DNA of 64,000 nucleotides from Nocardioides sp. J54 (lineage in GTDB: Bacteria; Actinomycetota; Actinomycetes; Propionibacteriales; Nocardioidaceae): NCBI RefSeq assembly GCF_000519005.1, contig NZ_JAER01000020.1, positions 1 to 64,000 on the forward strand. The letters run 5' to 3'. A program made the translations under genes and the position numbers. Position 1 is the stretch's first letter; each line of letters starts with the position of its first letter. This document shows positions 17,075-25,697 of this stretch, in pieces. A model generated the notes under the pieces. The model was given only the letters and a program-made list of their open reading frames with translations. It had not been told where the DNA came from and did not search any database.

Positions 17075-17131
17075 TCAGGAGCCGGCTGTGAAGGTGATGC
17101 TGGTTGCGACGCCGAGGTTTCGAGCGGACAT
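17075..17131 (-). CDS. Candidate 18-residue small ORF upstream of the sigma gene
   Basis: ATG at 17131 is preceded by GAGGAGG with 5-nt spacing, one of the best ribosome sites in the window. It encodes MSARNLGVATSITFTAGS and a TGA, ending 19 bp before the sigma-factor ATG on the same strand. It could be a leader peptide, a small secreted or signalling peptide, or a start left behind by rearrangement. No homologue is recognised. Confidence 0.35.
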   Translation of the reverse strand: MSARNLGVATSITFTAGS

Positions 17132-17285
17132 GGGGGCCTCCTCGTGGGTGGTGGAGGACGCCGAGCCGTCCCTGACGAGATGACGAGGTCCGACGCGCCC
17201 CGCGGGTTCCCACCGCACCCGGGACTCTTTTCCAGGACGCGCCGGTCCGGCAGGGTTGTTGTCCCTGAAACATCCGGGAGGCAAT

Positions 17286-18743
17286 GTGGACGACATGGCA
17301 TCGAAGAAGCAGAAGCCCGTGACCGTGGTCCTGTTCGGCGCGACGGGGGACCTGGCGCGGCGCAAGCTGCTCCCCGGCATGCTCCACCTCTTCGAGAGCG
17401 GCCTGCTCCCGGAGCTGCAGATCATCGGAACCTCGCTCGACGACCACACGACCGAGTCCTTCGTGCAGTTCGTGCACGAGGCGGTCATGGAGTTCTCCGG
17501 CGACGACGGCGACATGGCGGCGTGGCCGGAGTTCTCGAAGCTGCTGCACTGGGCGCCGGGCGGCGAGGGCGCCTCGGGACTGCGGGCCGCTGTCGAGAAG
17601 GCGGAGTCGGAGTGGGACGGCGACCGGGTGCGCCTGCACTATCTGAGCGTGCCGCCGAAGGCGGCGCTGTCGGTGGTGAAGACGCTCGACGAGGCCGACC
17701 TCGCTGCCGGCGCCCGGATCATCATGGAGAAGCCGTTCGGCGTCGACCTGGCCTCCGCGAAGGCGCTCAACCACGAGCTGCACAAGACCTTCGACGAGTC
17801 GCAGATCTACCGGATCGACCACTTCCTCGGGAAGGAGGCCGCGCAGAACATCCTCGCCTTCCGGTTCGCTAACGGCCTCTTCGAGCCGATCTGGCACCGC
17901 AACAACATCGACCACGTCCAGATCGACGTGCCCGAGGAGCTCGGCCTCGAGCAGCGTGCGGACTTCTACGAGTCGACCGGCGCCTACAAGGACATGGTGG
18001 TCACCCACCTCTTCCAGGTGCTCGCCTTCACCGCGATGGAGCCGCCCACGTCGCTCGCGCCGGACGCGATCAACGAGGAGAAGAACAAGGTCTTCCGCTC
18101 GATGGTGCCGATCGACCCGGCCAACGTCGTGCGCGGGCAGTACCAGGGCTACCGCGACATCGAGGGCGTCGCTCCGGAGTCGGAGACCGAGACCTTCATC
18201 GCGCTCAAGTGCTTCATCGACAACTGGCGCTGGGCGGGTGTGCCGTTCTACCTGCGCACCGGCAAGCGGATGGCCGAGGGGGCGCGGATCATCTCGATCG
18301 CGTTCAAGGAGCCGCCGCGCTCGATGTTCCCCAAGAACTCCGGCGTCGGCGACCACGGCCCCGACCACCTCACCTTCGACCTGGCCGACAAGGCGAAGAT
18401 GTCGCTGTCCTTCTACGGCAAGCGGCCGGGGCCGGGGATGAAGCTCGACAAGCTGTCGATGCAGTTCTCGATGACGGACACGTCGTGGGCGGGCTCGGTG
18501 CTGGAGGCCTACGAGCGGCTCATCTACGACGCCGCGCGTGGCGACCAGACGCTGTTCACCTCGGCCGAGGGCATCGAGCGGCTGTGGGAGGTCTCCCAGC
18601 CGCTGCTCGAGAACCCGCCTATCGTGCGCCCCTACCGCCAGGGCAGCTGGGGGCCGAACCAGATCCACCAGCTGGTCGCGCCCTACGCGTGGCGGCTGCC
18701 CTTCGAGCGGCAGTGGCGCAACCCGAACGCGCTGGGCGGCTGA
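17286..18743 (+). CDS. zwf: Glucose-6-phosphate 1-dehydrogenase
   Basis: A 485-residue NAD(P)-dependent enzyme, first step of the oxidative pentose phosphate pathway. It has the dinucleotide-binding VVLFGATGDLARRKLLPGM (GxxGDLA form) near residue 15, EKPFGVDLASAKALN, and the substrate/active-site motif YRIDHFLGKEAAQNI with catalytic His in the second DHF...H region. RTGKRMAEG and FYGKRPGPGMK follow in the C-terminal domain. I chose the GTG at 17286, 4 nt after GGGAGG; the ATG three codons later is 13 nt from it. The gene stands alone here, not in a tkt-tal-zwf-opcA cluster, so it may be an extra copy. Confidence 0.9.
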   Translation: MDDMASKKQKPVTVVLFGATGDLARRKLLPGMLHLFESGLLPELQIIGTSLDDHTTESFVQFVHEAVMEFSGDDGDMAAWPEFSKLLHWAPGGEGASGLRAAVEKAESEWDGDRVRLHYLSVPPKAALSVVKTLDEADLAAGARIIMEKPFGVDLASAKALNHELHKTFDESQIYRIDHFLGKEAAQNILAFRFANGLFEPIWHRNNIDHVQIDVPEELGLEQRADFYESTGAYKDMVVTHLFQVLAFTAMEPPTSLAPDAINEEKNKVFRSMVPIDPANVVRGQYQGYRDIEGVAPESETETFIALKCFIDNWRWAGVPFYLRTGKRMAEGARIISIAFKEPPRSMFPKNSGVGDHGPDHLTFDLADKAKMSLSFYGKRPGPGMKLDKLSMQFSMTDTSWAGSVLEAYERLIYDAARGDQTLFTSAEGIERLWEVSQPLLENPPIVRPYRQGSWGPNQIHQLVAPYAWRLPFERQWRNPNALGG

Positions 18744-18761
18744 CCGGGACCGTGCGGCCGG

Positions 18762-19661
18762 TCAGTCGATGACGCCGGCCTCGCGGGCGAGCCGCACTGC
18801 GTGGACGCGGTTGGTCGCGTGCAGCTTGCGCATCGCGTTCTTGAGGTAGGACTTCACGGTGCTCTCGACCAGGCCGAGGGACTCGGCGACCTGGCGGTTG
18901 CTCTGGCCGAGCGCCACCTGCGCGAGCACGTCGACCTCCCGCGCGGCCAGGCCGGTCGGCACCGGCTTGCGGGCGGCGGGCGTGCGCTCGGGGCTGCGGC
19001 CCCGCTCGACGCGGTGGCGCACCTCCTCGAGGCGGGCGCGGAGCGCGTCGTTCTCGACGAGGCTGGCCAGGTCGGCGAGCTCGTCGGAGATGTCGCGCAG
19101 GTCGGCGCGGGTCAGCTGTACCTGCGGGGGAGCCGGGGCGGCCGGTGCGGCGCCGAGCCGGCCGAGGGCCAGCAGGCGGCGGCGTACCTCGTCGTCGACC
19201 GCGATCTCCCGCTCGATCTTGCGGACCAGTGGCAGGAAGGCGTCGTACCAGACGTCACCGAGGACGACCTGGGTGCGATGGGCGAGGTAGACGACCATCC
19301 GCGGCGCCCGCTCGACCATGATCGGCAGCGCCGTCACCGTCTCGAGCTGCTCGGCGCGGACCGGGCCGTCGTACTGGTGGGTGATGCCGCGGGCGTCGTA
19401 GTAGTTGGTGACCGAGACCGGGCGGCCGATCATCAGCGCCTTGCCGCCGAGGCCGTAGCCGCTGCGGACCCGCAGGCCCTGCAGCGACCGGGTGTTCGCG
19501 CCGGAGAGGCCGGTGATGTCGAGCGCGGCGCCCGCGTTGACGACCGGACCACCGAAGGCGACGTCGCTGCGACCGACCGCCCGGAAGTCCGCGAGAGCGC
19601 GCAGGAGCCGGCTGCCGTCGTACGGCGCCTCCTGGATGACCTCGGTTGCCATGCCCTCCAC
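18762..19661 (-). CDS. GAF-LuxR type transcriptional regulator
   Basis: A 299-residue protein. The N-terminal part (about 10-165) has the GAF-like fold seen in helix-turn-helix regulators of this kind (SLQGLRVRSGYGLGGKALMIGRPVSVTNYYDAR and AVLTALPIMV-like strands). A short coiled-coil-like stretch lies around 195-225. A C-terminal LuxR HTH follows (TGLAAREVDVLAQVALGQSN, then VAESLGLVESTVKSYLKNAMRKL). It is divergent from the MFS transporter at 19810, which it may control. The GTG at 19661 is used; an ATG at 19652 is also possible. The ligand is unknown. Confidence 0.83.
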   Translation of the reverse strand: MEGMATEVIQEAPYDGSRLLRALADFRAVGRSDVAFGGPVVNAGAALDITGLSGANTRSLQGLRVRSGYGLGGKALMIGRPVSVTNYYDARGITHQYDGPVRAEQLETVTALPIMVERAPRMVVYLAHRTQVVLGDVWYDAFLPLVRKIEREIAVDDEVRRRLLALGRLGAAPAAPAPPQVQLTRADLRDISDELADLASLVENDALRARLEEVRHRVERGRSPERTPAARKPVPTGLAAREVDVLAQVALGQSNRQVAESLGLVESTVKSYLKNAMRKLHATNRVHAVRLAREAGVID

Positions 19662-19700
19662 GGTAGGTGAGCACAGTCACACCGGCAATTCCCTCGCGGG

Positions 19701-19725
19701 CCCCTACCCCCCTTCGGGGGTGGGG
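19701..19725. other. C/G-rich hairpin in the luxR-MFS divergent gap
   Basis: CCCCTACCCCC and GGGGGTGGGG face each other around a TTCG tetraloop, and a second C-rich/G-rich pair (19731-19750, again with CTTCGG) follows. The structure lies about 60-110 bp before the MFS start and has no T-tract. It may be an mRNA leader structure or just GC-rich low-complexity DNA. Confidence 0.3.
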
Positions 19726-19809
19726 TGTGTCCCACCCCACCTTCGGGGGGCCCGTGACCCCTGTGGCCCGGCTCACACTCCTCGCCACGTCCGACCAGAG
19801 GAGTGATCC

Positions 19810-21159
19810 ATGACCGATCGTTCGACCCCACCGGCTCCGGCCACCCCGATGCGCCGCGTCGCCTTCGCGAGCTGCGCCGGGACCACCATCGAGTTCTACG
19901 ACTTCTTCATCTACGGCACCGCTGCCGCGCTCGTGTTCCCGACGGTGTTCTTCCCGGCCCTCGGCGACTCGGCGGCGAGCGTCGCCTCGTTCGCGACCTT
20001 CGCCGTCGCGTTCATCGCCCGACCGGTGGGCGCGATCGGGTTCGGCCACTTCGGTGACAAGCTCGGCCGCAAGCGCACCCTGATCAGCACGCTGCTCCTC
20101 ATGGGCGCCGCGACCGTCGCGATCGGCCTGCTGCCGAGCGCAGCCAGCATCGGTGTCGCGGCCCCGATCCTGCTGGTGACCCTGCGCTTCCTCCAGGGTC
20201 TTGCCGTCGGTGGCGAGTGGGCCGGCGCGACCCTGCTTGCCGCGGAGTACGCCCCGCCCAACAAGCGCGGCCTCTACGCCGCCTTCCCGCAGCTCGGGCC
20301 TGCGATCGCCTTCGCCCTGTCCAGCGGCACCTTCCTCCTCGTGAACCGCCTCGTCGGCGAGACCAGCCCGGCGTTCGTCGAGTGGGGCTGGCGCGTCCCG
20401 TTCGTGGCCAGCGCGCTGCTCGTCCTCATCGGCCTCTACGTGCGGCTGAAGGTCGAGGAGACCCCGATGTTCCGCGAGAAGAAGCAGACCCGCGCCAGCA
20501 CGCAGGGCCCGCTCACCGCGGCGCTGAAGAACCAGTGGAAGGAGATCCTCCTCGGCGGTGGCTCCCTGGCCATGCTGTTCGCGTTCTTCTACATCGGCAC
20601 GGCCTTCCTGACGTCGTACGGCACCACGGCCATCGGCCTGTCCCGCGCCACCGTGCTCACCATGGGCGTCGTCGGCGCCGTCGTCTTCGGCATCATGATC
20701 ACGCTCTCGGCCGTCTACAGCGACCGCTTCGGCCGCCGCAAGGTCGTCCTCGCGTCCTGCCTCGTCGCGATCCCGTGGGGCTTCGCGCTCTTCCCGATCC
20801 TGGACATCGGCACCCCGGTGGCCTTCGCGGCCGGCCTCTTCGGCACCCTGGCGATCTTCGCGGTCTCCTACGGCCCGGCCGGCGCGATGCTGCCGGAGAT
20901 GTTCCGCACCGAGTACCGCTACACCGGTGCCGGCATGGCCTACAACCTCGCCGGCGTCATCGGCGGCGGTACGGCGCCGTACCTGGCCTCCGACTTCGTC
21001 GAGGCCGGCAACACCGGCGCCGTGGGCTGGATGCTCGCCGCGTTCGGCGCGCTCAGCGTGGTCTGCGTCCTGCTGATGGCCGAGACCCGGCACCGGGTCA
21101 TGGACGACTCGGCTGCTCAGGACGCGCCGGCCGGCACCCCGGTCGCCGCGAACGTGTAG
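19810..21159 (+). CDS. MFS transporter, metabolite:H+ symporter (MHS) type
   Basis: A 449-residue, 12-helix permease. It opens RRVAFASCAGTTIEFYDFFIYGTAAALVF, the TIEFYDFFIYG signature of the MHS (ShiA/ProP/KgtP-like) branch. FGHFGDKLGRKRTLI is the loop 2-3 motif, RFLQGLAVGGEWAGATLLAAEY matches helix 5, and YSDRFGRRKVV is the loop 8-9 repeat. It likely imports an organic acid or betaine with protons. AGAGGAG precedes the ATG with good spacing. Its last 43 bp overlap the 3' end of the convergent monooxygenase gene. The divergent LuxR and adjacent monooxygenase suggest the cargo is a catabolic substrate. Confidence 0.88.
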   Translation: MTDRSTPPAPATPMRRVAFASCAGTTIEFYDFFIYGTAAALVFPTVFFPALGDSAASVASFATFAVAFIARPVGAIGFGHFGDKLGRKRTLISTLLLMGAATVAIGLLPSAASIGVAAPILLVTLRFLQGLAVGGEWAGATLLAAEYAPPNKRGLYAAFPQLGPAIAFALSSGTFLLVNRLVGETSPAFVEWGWRVPFVASALLVLIGLYVRLKVEETPMFREKKQTRASTQGPLTAALKNQWKEILLGGGSLAMLFAFFYIGTAFLTSYGTTAIGLSRATVLTMGVVGAVVFGIMITLSAVYSDRFGRRKVVLASCLVAIPWGFALFPILDIGTPVAFAAGLFGTLAIFAVSYGPAGAMLPEMFRTEYRYTGAGMAYNLAGVIGGGTAPYLASDFVEAGNTGAVGWMLAAFGALSVVCVLLMAETRHRVMDDSAAQDAPAGTPVAANV

Positions 21160-22628
21160 TCCTCCAGCGGGAAGCGCACCGCCTCGCGGTGCGCCGACAG
21201 CGTGGACGTCGGCCGCAGCAGCACTGCCTCACCGTGCTGGTTGAAGTAGTAGCTGCGGGCGGTCGAGCAGCTGCCGGCGTTGAAGACGGAGTTGCCGAGG
21301 AGGCCGGTCATCCGGTCGAGGAAGGCGGCATTGGCCTCCTCGGTGACCTCCACGACGTCGGCACCACGCTGGGCCATCGCGGTCAGCAGGCGCGCCAGGT
21401 GCGCCATCTGGGTCTCGATGGTCGTGAAGTAGGACAGCCCGGAGTAGGAGTAGGGGCTGTTGAGGCAGAAGAAGTTCGGGAAACCCGGGACCGAGATGCC
21501 CTCGTAGGCCTGGAACCGGGTCTCCCGCCACCAGCGGCCCAGGTCGCGGCCCTCGCGGCCGACGACCTGGATCGCCGGGAAGTTCGTCTCCCACAGGCTG
21601 AAGCCGGTCGCCAGGACGAGGACGTCGAGGTCCACCCGGCGCCCGTCCACCGTGACGATCCCGTCGGCGTCGACGTGGTCGATCGTCGCGGTCTCCAGGT
21701 CGACGTGCGGCCGGGTGAACGTGGGGTAGTAGGTGTTGCTGAACGTCGGCCGCTTGCAGCCGAAGTCGTAGTCGGGCGTCAACCTCGCCCGCAGCTCCGG
21801 GTCCTTCACCTGCCGGCGCAGGTGCGCCTCGCAGACCCGCTTGCCGAGCTGGTTGGCCGCCGGCAGGTCGCGGAAGTGCAGGACGCCGGCGACCATCATC
21901 ACCTCGAGCAGCGAGGTGCCCGCCAGCCGTGCGGCCTTCTGGGTCAGCGGCAGCCGCGCGAACGCCGCCCGGACCAGGCCGGGCACCGGGCCGTCGAGCT
22001 TGGGGCTGACGTAGATCGGGGTGCGCTGGTAGACGGTGAGGTGGTCCGCCACCTCCGCCAGCTCCGGGACCAGCTGGACCGCGGTCGCGCCGGTGCCGAT
22101 CACGCCGATCCGCCTGCCCTCGAGGTCGACGTCGTCGTCCCAGCGGGTGGTGTGCATGACGGTGCCGGCGAAGTCCTCGATGCCGTCGATGTCCGGCAGC
22201 CGCGGCTGCGACAGGAAGCCGGTCGCAGTCAGCAGGAACCGTCCGACCACGGTCTCGCCACCCTCGACGGCCACGTGCCACGTCGACGTCTCCTCGTCCC
22301 AGCGCGCACCGGTGACGACCGTGCGGAAGCGCATGCGGCGGCGCAGGTCGTACTTCTCGGCGACGTGCACCGCGTAGGCCTTGAGCTCCGCACCGGGCGC
22401 GAACAGCCGCGACCAGTGCGGGTTCGGCTCGAAGGAGTAGGAGTACGTCGCACTCGGGATGTCGACCGCGAGCCCGGGGTAGCGGTTGACGTGCCACGTG
22501 CCGCCGAGGTCGTCCTCGCGCTCGAGGATCACCAGGTCGTCGTACCCGAGGCGCTGGAGCTGGATCGCGGCCCCCATGCCGCCGAAGCCGGCGCCGACGA
22601 TGACGGCGTCGTGGACTTTGTTCCCCAT
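21117..22628 (-). CDS. Flavin-containing (Baeyer-Villiger type) monooxygenase
   Basis: A 503-residue FAD/NADPH enzyme. The first Rossmann motif is AVIVGAGFGGMGAAIQL (residues 8-24), then DDLGGTWHVNRYPGLAVDIPS. The Baeyer-Villiger fingerprint FAGTVMHTTRWDDD (FxGxxxHxxxW[P/D]) follows, then a second Rossmann motif GVIGTGATAVQL, and a late ATGFS motif (VLATGFSLWE). Such enzymes insert oxygen next to ketones or oxidise N/S atoms. It lies just downstream, on the same strand, of a LuxR-type ATPase regulator (22682-25563), its likely controller. The substrate cannot be read from sequence; steroid and cyclic ketones are common for the group. Confidence 0.87.
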   Translation of the reverse strand: MGNKVHDAVIVGAGFGGMGAAIQLQRLGYDDLVILEREDDLGGTWHVNRYPGLAVDIPSATYSYSFEPNPHWSRLFAPGAELKAYAVHVAEKYDLRRRMRFRTVVTGARWDEETSTWHVAVEGGETVVGRFLLTATGFLSQPRLPDIDGIEDFAGTVMHTTRWDDDVDLEGRRIGVIGTGATAVQLVPELAEVADHLTVYQRTPIYVSPKLDGPVPGLVRAAFARLPLTQKAARLAGTSLLEVMMVAGVLHFRDLPAANQLGKRVCEAHLRRQVKDPELRARLTPDYDFGCKRPTFSNTYYPTFTRPHVDLETATIDHVDADGIVTVDGRRVDLDVLVLATGFSLWETNFPAIQVVGREGRDLGRWWRETRFQAYEGISVPGFPNFFCLNSPYSYSGLSYFTTIETQMAHLARLLTAMAQRGADVVEVTEEANAAFLDRMTGLLGNSVFNAGSCSTARSYYFNQHGEAVLLRPTSTLSAHREAVRFPLEDYTFAATGVPAGAS

Positions 22629-22681
22629 GCCGGGACGGTACCCGAGGGCTCGGCCCCGGGGCTGCCGTCAGTGAGGGGCCG

Positions 22682-25563
22682 TCAGCTGGCGGCCTCGGGC
22701 TCGTCGAGCAGGCCCAGCGACCGCAGGGCGCCCGGGAGCTCGGCACGCGAGGTGATGTCGAGCTTCCGGTAGGCGTGGGTGAGGTGGTACTCCACGGTGG
22801 AGATCGTGAGGTGGAGCCGGGCGGCGATCTGCGGTTGCTGTGGCCGAGTGCCGCGAGGGCAGCGGTGCGGCGCTCGGAACGGCTGAGCGCCCCGTCCCGG
22901 CTCGACCGGGCAGCCTTGCGCGTCCGCACGTCCATCGAGCGCAGGACCCGGCGGACCTGGTCCGCGAGCGGGTCGGCGCCACAGGTGACGGCGAGCCGGT
23001 GGGCGTCCTTCAGCTCCTCGACCGCACGCCCGGTGGCGCCGGCGCGGTGCAGGCCCGCTCCCCAGCGGTAGGCGGCCTGGGCACGCGCCAGCAGGGCGTC
23101 CGACGTCGCCGCGACGGCGACCGCCTCCTCGATGAGGTCCAGCTCGTCCGGAGCACCCGGCTCGAAGCTCGCGCGGCAGAGCAACGCGGCGGCCAGCGAC
23201 CGCGGTGCTCCCGCGCGACGGGCCAGCGTCAGCTCCTGGTCCGCGAGCCCGAGCGCCTCGTCCTGTCGCCCGAGGCGGTGGGCCGCTGCGGCGGCCGGGA
23301 GCCGCCAGGGCATGAGGGCGTAGTCGGCGATGCCGTAGTGGGAGAGCCGGTCCCGCGCGGCGTAGGCGTCGGCCAGCGCCTGCTCGTCGTCGCCCTCGGC
23401 CAGGGCGAGGAGCGACCGGTGGTGCACGACGATGCCGAAGGTGTAGCCGTCCGGGTCGGTCCGCTCGCCCAGCTGGATCGCCCGGCGGGCTCCTTCGAGG
23501 TCGCCGCGCAACCGCCGGGCGCTGGCGAGGATCCCGGCACTCCACGGGAAGGTCGCCGGGACCGCGGACTGGGTCAGCTCGACGGCGCGGGCGCACTCGC
23601 GCTCGGCCTGCTCGAGGGCGCCCCGCTCCAGGGACACGATGGCCGAGGAAAAGGCTGCGGTCCCGAGGGCGTGGATCGACCGCCGGGCCTCGGCCGCCGG
23701 ACGCGCCCGGGTGGCGATGTCGCCGGCGAGGTCGAGGCAGTCCACCGCCACCAGTGCGAGGGTCGCCCAGATCGGAGCGAGGCCGAAGCGCGGGATCCCG
23801 TCGAGTGGTCCGTCCGACACCGCGGTCTCGATCAGGCGCCGTACGTCGGCGCGGCGCCCCCGCATGCCGGCGAGCATGTTGGCGACCTGGACCGCCAGCC
23901 CGGGGCTGGGCGGCATCTCGCCGGCGAAGTACTTCTGCGCGAGCCTGGACGCCAGATCCTCCGTCTCGCTCCTGATCGCCGTGTCGATGGTCCCGGAGCC
24001 GTAGCCCCCGGTGGCGATGTACTCGGCGAGCAGGTCGAGGGAGAGCGGGTCGTCGTCCGGGACGAGCTGCCAGGCCTGGCGGGCGACCCGGGCTGCTGCG
24101 GCGTGGTGCTCGTTCATGAACTGCAGTCGGGTGAGGTCCCGCATCAGCTGGATCCGCTCGCGCGGGTCCGACACGAGGGGGAGGGCCTGCTGCAACCGGT
24201 CGCGCGCGGCGGGGTCGCCGGCTGCCGCCTCGGCGCGCGCCAGCTCGAGCACCACGGCCGGGTCGTCGTCGCCGGGCACCTCGAGCAGCGCCCGGCGCAG
24301 GAGCGGCACGGCGCCGTCCGGTCCTCCGGCGCCCATCGCGGCCGCCGCGGCGCGGCGCAGGACCGCCACCACCTCCGCGTCCCCGCGGGGTGGCACCGCC
24401 AGCAGGTGCGCCGCCACCCGCTCGTCGGGAGCGCCGCGCGAGCGCAGCAGCGCCGCGGCGTCGCTGTGCAGCTGTGTGCGCAGCACGGGCGTCATGTCGC
24501 GCTCCACGGCCGAGGCGACGAGCTGGTGCCGGAACGCCAGGGTCTCCCCGTCAGCGAGGAGGCCTTCGTCCACGAGCGTCATCACCACCTCCACGGCGTC
24601 GCCCGGCGGCAGGCCGGCGAGCGACGCGACGTCGTCGAGGAGGGCGTCCGGGCCGAGGACGGCGACGGCGTGGGCGAGCCGCCCCGCCGGCTTCCCGAGG
24701 CGGCTCAACCGGGCCGCCACCGACCGCAGCACGGCGTCGGGGACGAGCTCCCTGACCCGGTCGATCGTGCCTGCCGCGTCGGCCGGGAGGCCCTCGGAGC
24801 GCAGCGCCGCCAGCAGCTCGCCCACCATGAACGGGTTGCCGCCGGTGATGTCGCGGCACGCCGTGGTGAGCTCCTCCGACGTGCTCCCGAGGTGCGAGCG
24901 CACCAGCTGGCCGACCGCCTGGGCAGTCAGCGGTGGCGGCTCGACCACCCGCGCACGAGGATCCGCCGCCAGCCAGCTGATCAGGTCCCCGTTGCGGTCG
25001 TTGGAGTCGAGCCGGTGCGCCAGGGCGATGACCACGCCCACGTCCTCGAGCCCGAGGGCGAGGCGGGCGAGCGCGCGCAGGCTGGCACGGTCGCAGGACT
25101 GGATGTCGTCCACCGCCAGCAGCACGCCGCGGGGGTGCTCGGCCGACAGGTGGTCCACGAGCCACGCGATGCCCTCGACCACGGCCGCCGGCGACTCCTC
25201 GCCCGAGGCGGCGCGCGAGGCATCCGGGGAGAAGAGCGAGCGGCACGGTGCAGCAGGTCCGGCGAGCAGGCTCGCGCGGGCCTCCGGGTCGGACGAGTTG
25301 ACCAGGCGGCCGAACAGCTGCCGCGCCGTACCGAACGCGAAGTCCTGCTCGAAGTCCGCCCCGCGCGCTGACAGGACCAGCATGCCGCGGCTCCGGCCAG
25401 CCTCCCGGGCGGCATGCAGCAGGGCGGTCTTCCCGACACCGGCGGGACCGCGCAGCAGCACGATGCCGCCGGCACCGTCGCCCGCGGAGTCGAGACGCGC
25501 GTCGATGGCCGCGGACTCCGTGGTGCGCTCGAGCAGGCCCACGAGATCCCCGGAGCGTCCCAC
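22682..25563 (-). pseudogene. Large ATP-binding LuxR regulator (LAL/MalT type), frameshift before the HTH
   Basis: A leaderless-type GTG start at 25563 opens an AAA/STAND regulator: Walker A GPAGVGKTALLHAA near residue 39, Walker B VLLAVDDIQSCDRASLRALA, then about 500 residues of TPR-like helices. The C-terminal LuxR domain starts in the same frame (LSRSERRTAALAALGHSN) but is lost at about 22833. The neighbouring frame then gives PQIAARLHLTISTVEYHLTHAYRKLDITSRAEL up to 22682. Adding one C to the run after the Asn codon restores a roughly 960-residue protein. It is either a loss-of-DNA-binding mutation or a sequencing error. The monooxygenase gene follows on the same strand 53 bp later and is the likely target. 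Confidence 0.8.
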
Positions 25564-25569
25564 GCGGGC

Positions 25570-25575
25570 ACCCTA
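25570..25575 (-). promoter_or_regulatory. Probable -10 box of the LAL regulator gene
   Basis: Minus-strand TAGGGT lies 6 nt before the GTG at 25563 with no ribosome site, a leaderless arrangement. Confidence 0.45.
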
Positions 25576-25697
25576 GTCGCGCTCGACCTCCAGCGTCCGG
25601 GAAACCGAAGAAGTGGCCGGGGTCCCTGTCAACCCCGGAATCAGCTGGATGACCCCGGATCCGGTGTCAGCGTGGCCAGTGGCCCGCGCCGGGACCG

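Noticed and set aside
16680..17301. A 566-codon open frame as one sigma-like protein
   Set aside because: Only the first 120 or so codons from 17055 are sigma-like. The rest is shadow sequence opposite bioQ and the hypothetical remnant.
21229..22680. Long minus-strand frame continuing the LAL regulator into the monooxygenase
   Set aside because: Beyond 22682 the frame is out of register with the monooxygenase and reads as low-complexity. It is an effect of the frameshift at 22833.
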